The position numbers and the translations under genes are program-made. A stretch of DNA of 64,000 nucleotides, from positions 124,001 to 188,000 of the forward strand of contig JBNJFY010000005.1 of the NCBI GenBank assembly GCA_051747265.1, written 5' to 3'. The notes below the pieces were generated by a model that ran no database searches, had not been told where the DNA came from, and was given only the letters and a program-made list of their open reading frames with translations. This DNA is from JBNJFY01 sp051747265. GTDB lineage: Bacteria > Bacteroidota > Rhodothermia > Balneolales > Balneolaceae. Positions 16,360 to 24,913 of this stretch are shown here, in pieces (within the stretch, counting starts at the first letter, position 1; the number at the start of each line of letters is the position of its first letter).

Positions 16360-17094
16360 ATGTTTCGATCTGGTAATCCTGTTTTAGGTGAACGCGCAGT
16401 TAAACAAGCTCATGAAGCTTGGCAGGGAACGGGTACGATGACGGTTTCCGGCGCGGTGAACAAATCTCTGATTCTATTTTTAACACTGCTAATCGGGGCC
16501 TCATTTACCTGGTATATTCCTACTCAGGAGGCGCAGGGCTGGATGATATTTGGCGCCATCGGCGGTTTTGTATTGGCAATGGTGACCATATTCAAGATGG
16601 AGTGGGCGTCCTATACGGCACCGGCCTACGCATTGTTGGAAGGCCTGTTTCTGGGAGGAATATCTGCCGTCTACCAACAGGCGTATGGCGGAATAGTGAT
16701 GAATGCCATTCTGCTGACCATGGGAATTCTGGGCGCCATGCTGATTGCCTACCGATCGGGATTAATCAAGGTCAATGAACGATTCCGAACCGGCGTCATC
16801 GCGGCTACGGGTGGCGTTGTTTTGGTTTATTTTCTAAGCTTTATCCTGCAGTTCTTCGGAATACAGGTGGGACTGGTTTATGGCAATGGTCTGATGAGTA
16901 TAGGATTCAGCCTTATTGTAATAGTCATTGCAGCTATGAACCTGGCTCTTGATTTTGATTTCTTTGTGGAGGGCGAGAAAAATGATCTGCCATCGTATAT
17001 GGAGTGGTACGCCGCCTTCGGTCTGATGGTCACCTTGGTATGGCTTTACCTGGAAATTTTGCGCCTGCTGGCTAAAATGCAAAGCCGCGATTAA
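16360..17094 (+). CDS. Bax inhibitor-1/YccA family membrane protein
   Basis: The 244-residue protein has seven predicted membrane helices. The N-terminal MFRSGNPVLGERAVKQ is typical of the YccA-like BI-1 subgroup (COG4760 type), as is SYTAPAYALLEGLFLGGISA in the middle. The aspartate-bearing last helices (NLALDFDFFVEG near residue 191) match the pH/calcium-sensing region of the fold. BI-1 proteins are inner-membrane calcium-leak or protease-modulating proteins. The role here is unknown. It is convergent with the giant gene that follows, with only 22 bases between the two stop codons. Confidence 0.9.
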   Translation: MFRSGNPVLGERAVKQAHEAWQGTGTMTVSGAVNKSLILFLTLLIGASFTWYIPTQEAQGWMIFGAIGGFVLAMVTIFKMEWASYTAPAYALLEGLFLGGISAVYQQAYGGIVMNAILLTMGILGAMLIAYRSGLIKVNERFRTGVIAATGGVVLVYFLSFILQFFGIQVGLVYGNGLMSIGFSLIVIVIAAMNLALDFDFFVEGEKNDLPSYMEWYAAFGLMVTLVWLYLEILRLLAKMQSRD

Positions 17095-17116
17095 GGATAC
17101 TCAACTCCAGCATCTC

Positions 17117-20100
17117 TTACTGTTGATAGGAAGGGGCCAGTTCATATCCCTTTGGCCCCTTGGCTATCACATCTTGCTCCCCTAAATGGTGTAGCGCTTT
17201 CCTAAACTGATGCTCCAGCATACGGTCAAACTGACCAAAACCGAGGAGGGAAGCGCCGGCTCGTAGTAATGCTTGTTCCTTGATAGGAGAGCGTTCTTTT
17301 AAAATTTCATACAAAGCCGTCTCGCATTCATCCAGCGGAAGCTCATCAGCCCGGTGATACTCAATGGTTTTACTGCGATCACGCAACTTAAAGCTGAAAT
17401 CGGCATCGTTGTATATACAGCCGTCCTTTAAAAATAGACGCTCACGATCGCTCAGCTGCTGAATATTACGAAGGATAACCCGCTCCACGTTTTGATTGAC
17501 TCGCTGTATTTGCCAGTACGAAGCCACACACCGCAATAAATTACGCCAGTGGATGGGCGATTCTACATCCACGATATCCAGAATCAATTTCTGCATTTCA
17601 TTGTCGGAGGCATCAAAAAAGTCCATTTTGTTACCCAGCGTTTGCCCTTCATGCAATCGATAATCCGCAGACGGCAAAATGGATTTTAGATTGGGAAGCT
17701 GAGACTGTGATTGGTCAATCGCTTCTGGGAATTGAGCTTCTTCTGGTAGTTCGTATGATTTTAAACCCGGGGGGAGATCATACGGGCCTTGATCCTGCTC
17801 CGTTGAGGTTTCATCAGTTTGCTCATCCTGAGTATCCAGCGGGGCCGCATCGGATGCCGAAGCCCCATCCTGAACTTCGCGAGTGATTATTTCAGCCTGT
17901 TCAGCTTGTTCTTCTTGCTCTCTGAGAAACGCTTCATGATCTTCAATCGCTTCGTGCAAGATCTGTTGCAGGGACATCAACCATTCATGAATTCGGGCTG
18001 GATAAAAGACCGAGGGGAAATGGATCAATTGATAATCGGATCGGGACAATTGATCATAATAATCGGGGAGATAAGCGTAATCTGTGTTTTGCAGTAAATC
18101 TGACCAAATGTAAAACCGTAACTGATCATACTGCTTGGAAATAACCGCCGTTTCAAAGGGATGATCATGGTGGGGAATAATCTCCCAATCTTGACCTAAA
18201 TGATCATGGATGGCTTTACCGATGGGATGGTTTTCCTGTTGTTCTTCTGGGAAGTAATCTATTGACCAATTATTCCGATAGTTATCAATATTGGATTGAT
18301 TTCTGCTGACCAACGTTAACTGATCCCCACAGATTTCCCATAATTCCCCAATATCCGGTAACTGATCTAACGTAGCCGTTTCGGTCTTCTGTTTGGCTTT
18401 TTTAAAGCCAAAAGAAGGAGCCGCTTTGGATCCGGTATCAATTTGAGGTACATGAACAATACATTCTGAGGATGTAAATCCACCCAGGCTGGATGTTGTC
18501 TGAAGAGCCGAACTCAATATTTGTGGTTGATAATGAGGCGAATCCTGTTGCTGCAAATAACGAAAAGCCTGCTCATTATTGCAGATCTTCTCCCATAGCT
18601 TTTGATGTACTTGCGGGTTGGTCCAGATGATCGGTTGTTTGGAATTAGTTTGATCATCTGACGTAGTTATACATCTATCCAGTAGATACTGTATCGTCTG
18701 TTTTTGTGTCTCTTCTGCTAATTGTGGCCACCCATAACAGGGGAGGTGACGTCGCTTCTCGGGAAGTTTGAGAGACCGCAATTTCAATGCGGAAATCTGT
18801 TCAGTTGAACTTCCAAGATCATTATCTGATGCTTCCTTGGGCGTTTCCAAAGTTGATTCCCCGGATTCAATCTCATTCAGGATATCATCAATAAGCACAG
18901 ATTCATCATCTGCCATTTCTTTGGGCGATTCCAGGTCGGGTCTTGGTTGATCCGATTCCTCAAGTGAGGTAGCACTGTTATCTTGTTGAATTTCGGCTTC
19001 TAGCTGGGTATCAGACTGGTGATTGGAAATATAGGAATCAAACTGATATGAGCGGTGATGATCGGTATGAAAGATTACCCAGCTATCCAACTCCGCCAGC
19101 GAAGTAGCTACACCATCAATTTCATCTTGATCGGGATCCAGCATAATGACTTGGTCAAAATCCTGGATCCATTTCTTATTTTCGTCTAATTGATCATATC
19201 GTAGCATCCACACCGGGGAGAACTCCTTCAGCGTACCATGAGACTGGTTCAGTAAGCGTTCTCTAGATTGTAGCCGTCGTTGCTTTTTTAGTTCATGCTG
19301 AAGCACATGTAAGCCAGCCTCGACCTGCTTCTCTTCTAATACTTTTTTGCGCCGATCAATTTGTTCCGCTATTAGCGCACTAAGCTGTTTATTGAGCTCG
19401 CTGGTGCGATGGTTTTGCAGCTGATCTAAATTTCCACTAATCAATTTATGGGATACCTCATTCAGAATGGGCCGATCATTTTTGGCATCTTCGAGCAGTG
19501 ATTTAAGAACGGTTTTGTGGAGAACGTTTTTCCAGTCGGAAAGTGATAGTTGATCATGATGTTCTATTTTGTCGATCAAATCACTCAAATCCGGACGGTC
19601 AAGCTCCGCAATGACTTGCTGGTACTCTAACCATGCTGGCAGTTCCTGAAGGGCACGTTTTCGTTTTTTGAGGATCTTATTGATTTCCGGCCAGGATTGT
19701 TGTCGCAAATCATGCAGAGGCGATCCATCTTCAAGTTGGGCAACTTCTATGCAGGTTACAATTTGATCAGACCATTGCTCCTGAAGAGCTCGAATTTTGT
19801 TTTTCTGTTCATTGGTCATTCGCTTGAGAGAGGCCACGTAGTTGCGAATTTCCAATGAATTGGCCGCATTGTCGCCACCGGTATACTGCTTAAATCGTTT
19901 TAGCCAACGATACTGTCGTTTCAATTCATTCAGATCGGAATTGACCCCTTGCCACGAATCATCAAATAAACGCTGGGCCTCGTGGTTATGATTGCGAAGT
20001 TTTTTGCGGATCTGCTTTAGTATTTTAGCGTCCTTCAATTTTTCCCAAAACAGCACATCATCATCCGACTCCTGATCGATACGATAGCGTTTTAATCGAG

Positions 20101-21892
20101 AGATGTCTTTTCGAAAACGATAATTTAGCAGGCGTAATGGACTTAGCGATTGTTTTCGTAAGCGATTAACTACCCCCTCCAGATGCTCTTCCAAGATTTG
20201 ATCGTGAAAATAGCTGGATACTGATTGATAATATTCTTGTGCTTTATCCAGGAGGGATATAATCCTATCGCCCTTATCCAGATGCTGCAAACTATCCGGC
20301 CGAAGTTGCTTCTCATCTAATTTTGGAGCCGAATCATAAAATTCGGTCTCCTGTATCCATGATGCAATATCCGCGGGTGTTGATGGAAGCTTTAACCCGG
20401 TTTGTTCCTGGGCGTCTAGCAGGGCAGAAAACAACTGATCCTTGATTTTGATCAGATGTTCAAAGGCTTCATTAATCTCGATCAGATCATCTTCGGTACA
20501 GGTGTTAAGTGCAGAATCTGTCCAAATAAAGGAGTCAAAATTATGATCTTCGGCTTGTAGCTTGGCATATTCATTGCCAATGCGCGTCCAGCGATCTATA
20601 TCGTCTTTGTTGACCTCCTTAATTTTATCAATAGACACCGGGAGATTGGGGATGTGATCTAGCTTGACTAATTCCTCAATTAGAGAAGCGGGAGAGTAAT
20701 TTAAGTTTCCATGGGTCGCGTGTAAGGCTTCTTGATATGCATGAATATGCTCACCTGCTTTGTTTATGGCTTTATCCGATAAAAGCGAAGAAGAAGCCTT
20801 TTTATTACTACCCCAGTTGTGATCTACAATTTCAGTAACTCGTTCTAAAAACTGTGCTGATGAGTCGCCATAGAACAGAGGTAATAGTAATGGAGCTAAC
20901 GTATATTCTTTCGAACGCTGCCAATGATAGGAAAGCTCATCATTATGGGTTCCCAAGAGTAGTACGTTTTGCTGATGTGCGATTGATGATAATATCAAAT
21001 CGCGAATCATTTCAAAGCGGGCTAGATGATCAGAAGATTGTAGCCATAAAATCTGTTGGTGATCTACTTCATCCAATACTTTCCGATGAGCTTGAGGAAG
21101 AGGCTCCACGGTTTCCCGCAAGGGGGCTATCGGATCTAGGGATAGGGGTATAATCGCAGGCTCTGAATCTTTGACCTGATCATCGTCCCGTTGTTTTTCT
21201 TTTCTTATATCCCGTTTATAGGAAACGCGAACTAACCAAGATTTCTCCTCAAACGACAAATCTTCATGGGGCACAAATGCACTCCGTACATCATCCGCCC
21301 AATCCCCAGGATCAAAGTCATCAATAATAGGAGGAATAGTGGGTAGATCGACAGCTTTCCGATTTAAGATGCGTTTTACCGTAGGCACGTATTGTCGTCT
21401 CCATGGCCAGGGACGAAGAGAGAAGTGTACATCCTGGTCTCCATAAACCAGCCTGACAGGAATTAACAGCAGCGGGCCGAAATTTCGATTACCTAATGAG
21501 ACGGAACCAATACCCAAAAATACAGTCGGAGTCCCCCATTTTCGTATTTGATGATGCTGCCAACCTGCCCAGATGCTGAATGTTTTATTGAGCTGTTCCG
21601 AGCTTTCATTGATGGTTAATTGAGTAGGCGTAGGGGCATCATCCTGATCCGATTGCTCCTGGGATGGTTTTTTAGAAGCATCACCATTTTTATTCAGACC
21701 GAACCCTGATTTTTTTAAACCAAACCCATTTGAACTCGCTTTAGAGGAGGGAGATTGCGGTTTGGCTAAAAGGGTAAGGGAACGTTGTTCCTCTATACCA
21801 GACTGATACCACTCGGAAATAGAGGGACTATTTCGCAAGGGTATTCGTTCATCTACTGATATGTTCAGTTGAATGTTGGTCACGCGCCTCAT
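17117..21892 (-). CDS. giant degenerate DUF4011 / SF1 helicase / Vsr-like / DUF3320 protein (predicted pseudoenzyme)
   Basis: The ORF is intact and codes for 1591 residues. By pattern, residues 104-190 match DUF4011 (TVFLGIGSVS, GPLLLIPVRLVY), 260-400 match helicase domain 1A, 840-960 the motif II/III region, 1035-1200 the SF1 C-terminal motor, 1224-1312 a Vsr/DUF559-like fold and 1440-1588 DUF3320 (SPIHWRNLLRCVASYW). At the aligned positions the active motifs are gone. The Walker A GPPGTGKS slot reads QSSDHLAR (285-292), DEAS of motif II reads DPDQ (919-922), and the GDxxQLPPT region reads HTDHHRSYQ. The nuclease D/ExK residues are absent as well. Acidic low-complexity inserts occur at 958-1030 and 1322-1400. 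There is no signal peptide, so the protein is cytosolic. Intact active relatives include predicted antiviral helicase-nucleases. The assignment is from memory of family patterns and needs profile comparison. Confidence 0.72.
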   Translation of the reverse strand: MRRVTNIQLNISVDERIPLRNSPSISEWYQSGIEEQRSLTLLAKPQSPSSKASSNGFGLKKSGFGLNKNGDASKKPSQEQSDQDDAPTPTQLTINESSEQLNKTFSIWAGWQHHQIRKWGTPTVFLGIGSVSLGNRNFGPLLLIPVRLVYGDQDVHFSLRPWPWRRQYVPTVKRILNRKAVDLPTIPPIIDDFDPGDWADDVRSAFVPHEDLSFEEKSWLVRVSYKRDIRKEKQRDDDQVKDSEPAIIPLSLDPIAPLRETVEPLPQAHRKVLDEVDHQQILWLQSSDHLARFEMIRDLILSSIAHQQNVLLLGTHNDELSYHWQRSKEYTLAPLLLPLFYGDSSAQFLERVTEIVDHNWGSNKKASSSLLSDKAINKAGEHIHAYQEALHATHGNLNYSPASLIEELVKLDHIPNLPVSIDKIKEVNKDDIDRWTRIGNEYAKLQAEDHNFDSFIWTDSALNTCTEDDLIEINEAFEHLIKIKDQLFSALLDAQEQTGLKLPSTPADIASWIQETEFYDSAPKLDEKQLRPDSLQHLDKGDRIISLLDKAQEYYQSVSSYFHDQILEEHLEGVVNRLRKQSLSPLRLLNYRFRKDISRLKRYRIDQESDDDVLFWEKLKDAKILKQIRKKLRNHNHEAQRLFDDSWQGVNSDLNELKRQYRWLKRFKQYTGGDNAANSLEIRNYVASLKRMTNEQKNKIRALQEQWSDQIVTCIEVAQLEDGSPLHDLRQQSWPEINKILKKRKRALQELPAWLEYQQVIAELDRPDLSDLIDKIEHHDQLSLSDWKNVLHKTVLKSLLEDAKNDRPILNEVSHKLISGNLDQLQNHRTSELNKQLSALIAEQIDRRKKVLEEKQVEAGLHVLQHELKKQRRLQSRERLLNQSHGTLKEFSPVWMLRYDQLDENKKWIQDFDQVIMLDPDQDEIDGVATSLAELDSWVIFHTDHHRSYQFDSYISNHQSDTQLEAEIQQDNSATSLEESDQPRPDLESPKEMADDESVLIDDILNEIESGESTLETPKEASDNDLGSSTEQISALKLRSLKLPEKRRHLPCYGWPQLAEETQKQTIQYLLDRCITTSDDQTNSKQPIIWTNPQVHQKLWEKICNNEQAFRYLQQQDSPHYQPQILSSALQTTSSLGGFTSSECIVHVPQIDTGSKAAPSFGFKKAKQKTETATLDQLPDIGELWEICGDQLTLVSRNQSNIDNYRNNWSIDYFPEEQQENHPIGKAIHDHLGQDWEIIPHHDHPFETAVISKQYDQLRFYIWSDLLQNTDYAYLPDYYDQLSRSDYQLIHFPSVFYPARIHEWLMSLQQILHEAIEDHEAFLREQEEQAEQAEIITREVQDGASASDAAPLDTQDEQTDETSTEQDQGPYDLPPGLKSYELPEEAQFPEAIDQSQSQLPNLKSILPSADYRLHEGQTLGNKMDFFDASDNEMQKLILDIVDVESPIHWRNLLRCVASYWQIQRVNQNVERVILRNIQQLSDRERLFLKDGCIYNDADFSFKLRDRSKTIEYHRADELPLDECETALYEILKERSPIKEQALLRAGASLLGFGQFDRMLEHQFRKALHHLGEQDVIAKGPKGYELAPSYQQ
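17131..17161. repeat. strong inverted repeat at the 3' end of the giant gene
   Basis: AAGGGGCCA (17131-17139) and TGGCCCCTT (17153-17161) form a perfect 9-base-pair stem with a 13-base loop inside the last codons of the minus-strand gene. No T run follows on either strand, so it is not a canonical terminator. It faces the convergent BI-1 gene and may pause or terminate read-through, or it may only be coding sequence. Confidence 0.4.
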
Positions 21893-21898
21893 AAGATA

Positions 21899-21973
21899 GT
21901 GTTGTTAATCAACACAATTAAGCTTTTTCATCCAAATATTTGGAACCCTTTATTCATTTCGTCGTTGTTAATT
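21899..21973. promoter_or_regulatory. palindromes in the divergent giant-gene/mltG intergenic region
   Basis: The 142-base region holds GTGTTG-TTAAT-CAACAC (21899-21915), only 6 bases from the giant gene's ATG, and a perfect 14-base palindrome, TCCAAATATTTGGA (21931-21944). GTTGTTAAT occurs twice (21901-21909 and 21965-21973). No TAnnTTTG promoter is clear for either gene. These are candidate operator sites that could coordinate the divergent genes. Confidence 0.45.
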
Positions 21974-22034
21974 CCGATGGGATCTTATATCATCCGTTGC
22001 TACCTGATCATCTAATTAACTGTTTTAACTATCT

Positions 22035-23099
22035 GTGTTTAAGAATTCACATTTAGATCTCCAAGAAATAGGTCTGGCTATAGCCGTTGCCTTAATCGTT
22101 TGTGCCTTTGTGATCGGCAATCGAAGTCTTCGACTATACGATTCAGACGCACTTCAAACAACTGATCATAACGCGGTTATTACTTTTTCGCAATGGGCAA
22201 CTATTGATGATTTGAGTGCCGCCTTGGATTCCAACGGTGTTCAATATGATGAGCAGGAACTTAAATGGGCTGCTCGGCTTTTGGGATGGAACCGGTATCA
22301 TCCGGGCCGTTATGTTCTGGATAGCAGCTCTGACTACGATAGTTTTCTATCTCGATTAACCCGAGGCATACAAGATCCTTTAAAGGTGACCATATTACCA
22401 GGTATCGATTGGGAGCGCCTGACTAAGCATCTGGGAGATCAGTTTAAAGCGAACTCCCAAGCCTTTTTGGAAGCTAGTAAACAGCAAGAATGGTTGGATG
22501 AGCAGGGAATCAGTAGGAATGAACTGCTTGGTCGCATGTTGCCTAATTCGTATGAGATGTACTGGGATATCGCCCCACAAAGATTCTATGAGCGAATGTT
22601 GAGTATCTTTAATCAACGGATCACTCAACAATATACCCAACGCTTGAGCGAATTAAACCGAAACCTGGATGAAATAATTACACTGGCTTCAATCATTGAA
22701 TGGGAAGCTTTTGATAACCAGGAAAAGCCAAAGATCAGTGGGTTATATTGGAATCGATTGCGAAGGGGGATGCCTTTACAGGCTGATCCCACGGTTATTT
22801 TTGCCATCGGAGAACGTAGACGATTACTGTATGAAGATTATCGCTATGATCATCCCTATAATACTTATATGATTCGTGGCTTACCGCCTGGACCTATAAC
22901 CAATCCATCGGAATCATCAATAAAAGCCGCATTATTTCCGGAGGATCATGACTACTACTATATGGTGGCCACGCCGGATCGCAGCCATGACTTCAGCCGC
23001 ACTTTTACGGAACATAAACGCAAAAGCGAACAGTGGCGACGCTGGTTACGCAAGCAGTATCGTATCAAACGGCAGCAGGAAGCTCAAAATGGTTCTTAG
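22035..23099 (+). CDS. mltG: endolytic murein transglycosylase MltG
   Basis: MltG cuts nascent peptidoglycan strands at the inner membrane and sets glycan chain length. One N-terminal membrane helix (about residues 11-28) is followed by a LysM-like region and the YceG catalytic domain. The catalytic glutamate lies in LASIIEWEAF (E about residue 226). GLYWNRLRRGMPLQADPTV, RGLPPGPITNPS and the C-terminal HDFSRTFTEHKR are family hallmarks. The usual EKE at the catalytic site is EWE here. The start is GTG 22035, with no clear ribosome-binding site. It is divergent from the giant gene and convergent with the LpoA-shaped gene, 13 bases away. Confidence 0.94.
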   Translation: MFKNSHLDLQEIGLAIAVALIVCAFVIGNRSLRLYDSDALQTTDHNAVITFSQWATIDDLSAALDSNGVQYDEQELKWAARLLGWNRYHPGRYVLDSSSDYDSFLSRLTRGIQDPLKVTILPGIDWERLTKHLGDQFKANSQAFLEASKQQEWLDEQGISRNELLGRMLPNSYEMYWDIAPQRFYERMLSIFNQRITQQYTQRLSELNRNLDEIITLASIIEWEAFDNQEKPKISGLYWNRLRRGMPLQADPTVIFAIGERRRLLYEDYRYDHPYNTYMIRGLPPGPITNPSESSIKAALFPEDHDYYYMVATPDRSHDFSRTFTEHKRKSEQWRRWLRKQYRIKRQQEAQNGS

Positions 23100-23112
23100 A
23101 GCCTAGCGTAAA

Positions 23113-24852
23113 CTATTCTTCCTGGGGAGGGAGCATTTTGAAGATTTTCAACGCATGATTACGGTGGGTACCCTCAAATGCAATATCCGCACCCAAACCC
23201 GAATATCTTGGGCGATGTTTAAGGATTTCTTTTAGTAATGCAGGATTTCCTGACGATTCTAGTGCTTTAAAAACAAAATCGGCGGTATTATACCCGATGT
23301 ATGAGAACTGGGTGGGCGCTATATTAAATCGGGATTGATAGTCCACCTTAAACTGTTGAACCGTCTCTGCACTATCATCTAAGGCAAAGGTGGAGGGATA
23401 GTAGATATCGAACTGTTCTAAGCGTTTAGTTGATAAACTAGCAGAGGTCCATTCTTGGGATCCCAAAATGGTAACCTCACTTTTCCCCGCTTCCAAATCG
23501 GTTAAAAATAGATCCACCATGGTTGGTGCGGCTCTGCCGGTAAAGGGAGCATAAACACCATTGAATTTGGTGATTTGTAACGAATCACGAAGTTCTTGGT
23601 CATTAATGAAATAATTGCGGTATTCGCTTAGGTCATATCCGTTTTCAGAAAAATCATCGGTGAAGAAATAGGGAACATAAGCACCTAATCGTTCGGCTTC
23701 GTTACGGAATTCATAAGCCGCTGTAGCACCCAGTGAATTGCTCTCCACAATGATAGCCAGAGTATCTAATTTTAATTCCCGAACCGCGTATTGGGCCATT
23801 TCTCGACCTCGTACCGCAAAAGTAGGGTTGGCCTGGAATACGTATGGATTATCAATATTTAGTGAATCGGAATTCGCTAATGGGGCGATTAACGGAATTT
23901 GGTATTCTTCCGCCAAGTCAGCTAATACATGCGCGGATTCAGAAAACAGGGGGCCCAACATCAGATCAATGCCATTGTTCCAAATCCAATCCGTAGCCAG
24001 TGCTTCCAGTGGTACGCTCTCATCGTTGGTTTGATGATACTGTAGAAAGACTTTCTGATCATTATTACGCCTGTTAAACTGCTCGGCAGCTAATAATATC
24101 CCAAAATAAAGACTTTGGGTGACATTGAACTCCGCGGTTCCCTCATCAAAAGCAGGAAGAGGTACTCCTACGTCATGAATTATTCCATTGGGAACTCGCA
24201 GTGGACGTTCAGGAAACATTATACTATCTGGATGAACAGCCAGCGTATCAATCGGTTGATTAAGGTTATTGGTATATACAGAAGAGTTATAGGCATCAAT
24301 TAATGGGCGGGCTTTAGCCGAGTCCACATGATCTAATGCCGTCTGAACTAAATCGCGACGAATACGCTGATTGGTTGCACTTTGATATATATTCAACCGT
24401 TGGGATAGCGTAAGATAGTGGAGTAATTCCTGATACGTATTTGAGGCTCGTAGTCCAATATTTTGATTAGAAGCCTCCCGTTTTACTTGATGCAATAAAT
24501 GTAATGCGGTTCCAAATTGATTTAGCTGGATATAGGCCAGACTGGAAGTGAATTTTGATTCCCAGATTATGGATTTCTCTAGATCACTACGATCTCCCAG
24601 TGGAGTTAACACATTAATGGACTGTAAGTAGTGCCCCGCTGCGAATAAACTTTTTCCGCCATATAACAGTGCTTCCGGATTATCTGTTTGATTTAGAAAA
24701 ATCCGAGCCGCTTCATCAAACTCTTCTTGTTGATAAAGCGTCATTGCTCGGTCGAATAGGCGATTCTGTTGGGCCAGGGCAAGGGTAGAGAAACCCAATA
24801 CCAAATAAAGTAAACTGCTTAACAGTATGCGTCTTGTAATCTTCTGGATCAT
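23113..24852 (-). CDS. periplasmic TPR plus type-1 periplasmic-binding-fold protein (LpoA-like layout)
   Basis: A signal peptide (ending LALAQ, residue about 27) without a lipobox cysteine precedes TPR-like helices (about residues 30-190; FDRAMTLYQQEEFDEAARIF). From about residue 225 comes a Leu/Ile/Val-binding-protein fold (SLYFGILLAAEQFNRRN, GIDLMLGPLFSE, FQANPTFAVRGREMAQYA, FSYIGYNTADFVFKAL). TPR joined to this fold is the layout of LpoA, the outer-membrane activator of a peptidoglycan synthase in Gammaproteobacteria. No ABC permease or ATPase genes are nearby, and mltG is the next gene, so a cell-wall role is more likely than transport. That reading is inference. The gene is the last of the efp-to-guaA run, 61 bases after guaA. 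Confidence 0.75.
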   Translation of the reverse strand: MIQKITRRILLSSLLYLVLGFSTLALAQQNRLFDRAMTLYQQEEFDEAARIFLNQTDNPEALLYGGKSLFAAGHYLQSINVLTPLGDRSDLEKSIIWESKFTSSLAYIQLNQFGTALHLLHQVKREASNQNIGLRASNTYQELLHYLTLSQRLNIYQSATNQRIRRDLVQTALDHVDSAKARPLIDAYNSSVYTNNLNQPIDTLAVHPDSIMFPERPLRVPNGIIHDVGVPLPAFDEGTAEFNVTQSLYFGILLAAEQFNRRNNDQKVFLQYHQTNDESVPLEALATDWIWNNGIDLMLGPLFSESAHVLADLAEEYQIPLIAPLANSDSLNIDNPYVFQANPTFAVRGREMAQYAVRELKLDTLAIIVESNSLGATAAYEFRNEAERLGAYVPYFFTDDFSENGYDLSEYRNYFINDQELRDSLQITKFNGVYAPFTGRAAPTMVDLFLTDLEAGKSEVTILGSQEWTSASLSTKRLEQFDIYYPSTFALDDSAETVQQFKVDYQSRFNIAPTQFSYIGYNTADFVFKALESSGNPALLKEILKHRPRYSGLGADIAFEGTHRNHALKIFKMLPPQEE

Positions 24853-24913
24853 GATAGTAGGATACGTCTAAACTGATCGAAAATTGGGCAAGAGTGAGTA
24901 ACGATCGTAATTA

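Noticed and set aside
17117..21892. About eleven TGATCA sites in the giant gene, several times the density elsewhere in the window
   Set aside because: Most come from the protein's many Asp-Gln and Asp-His pairs read through GATCAA/GATCAT codons, so a dedicated DNA signal is not needed to explain them.
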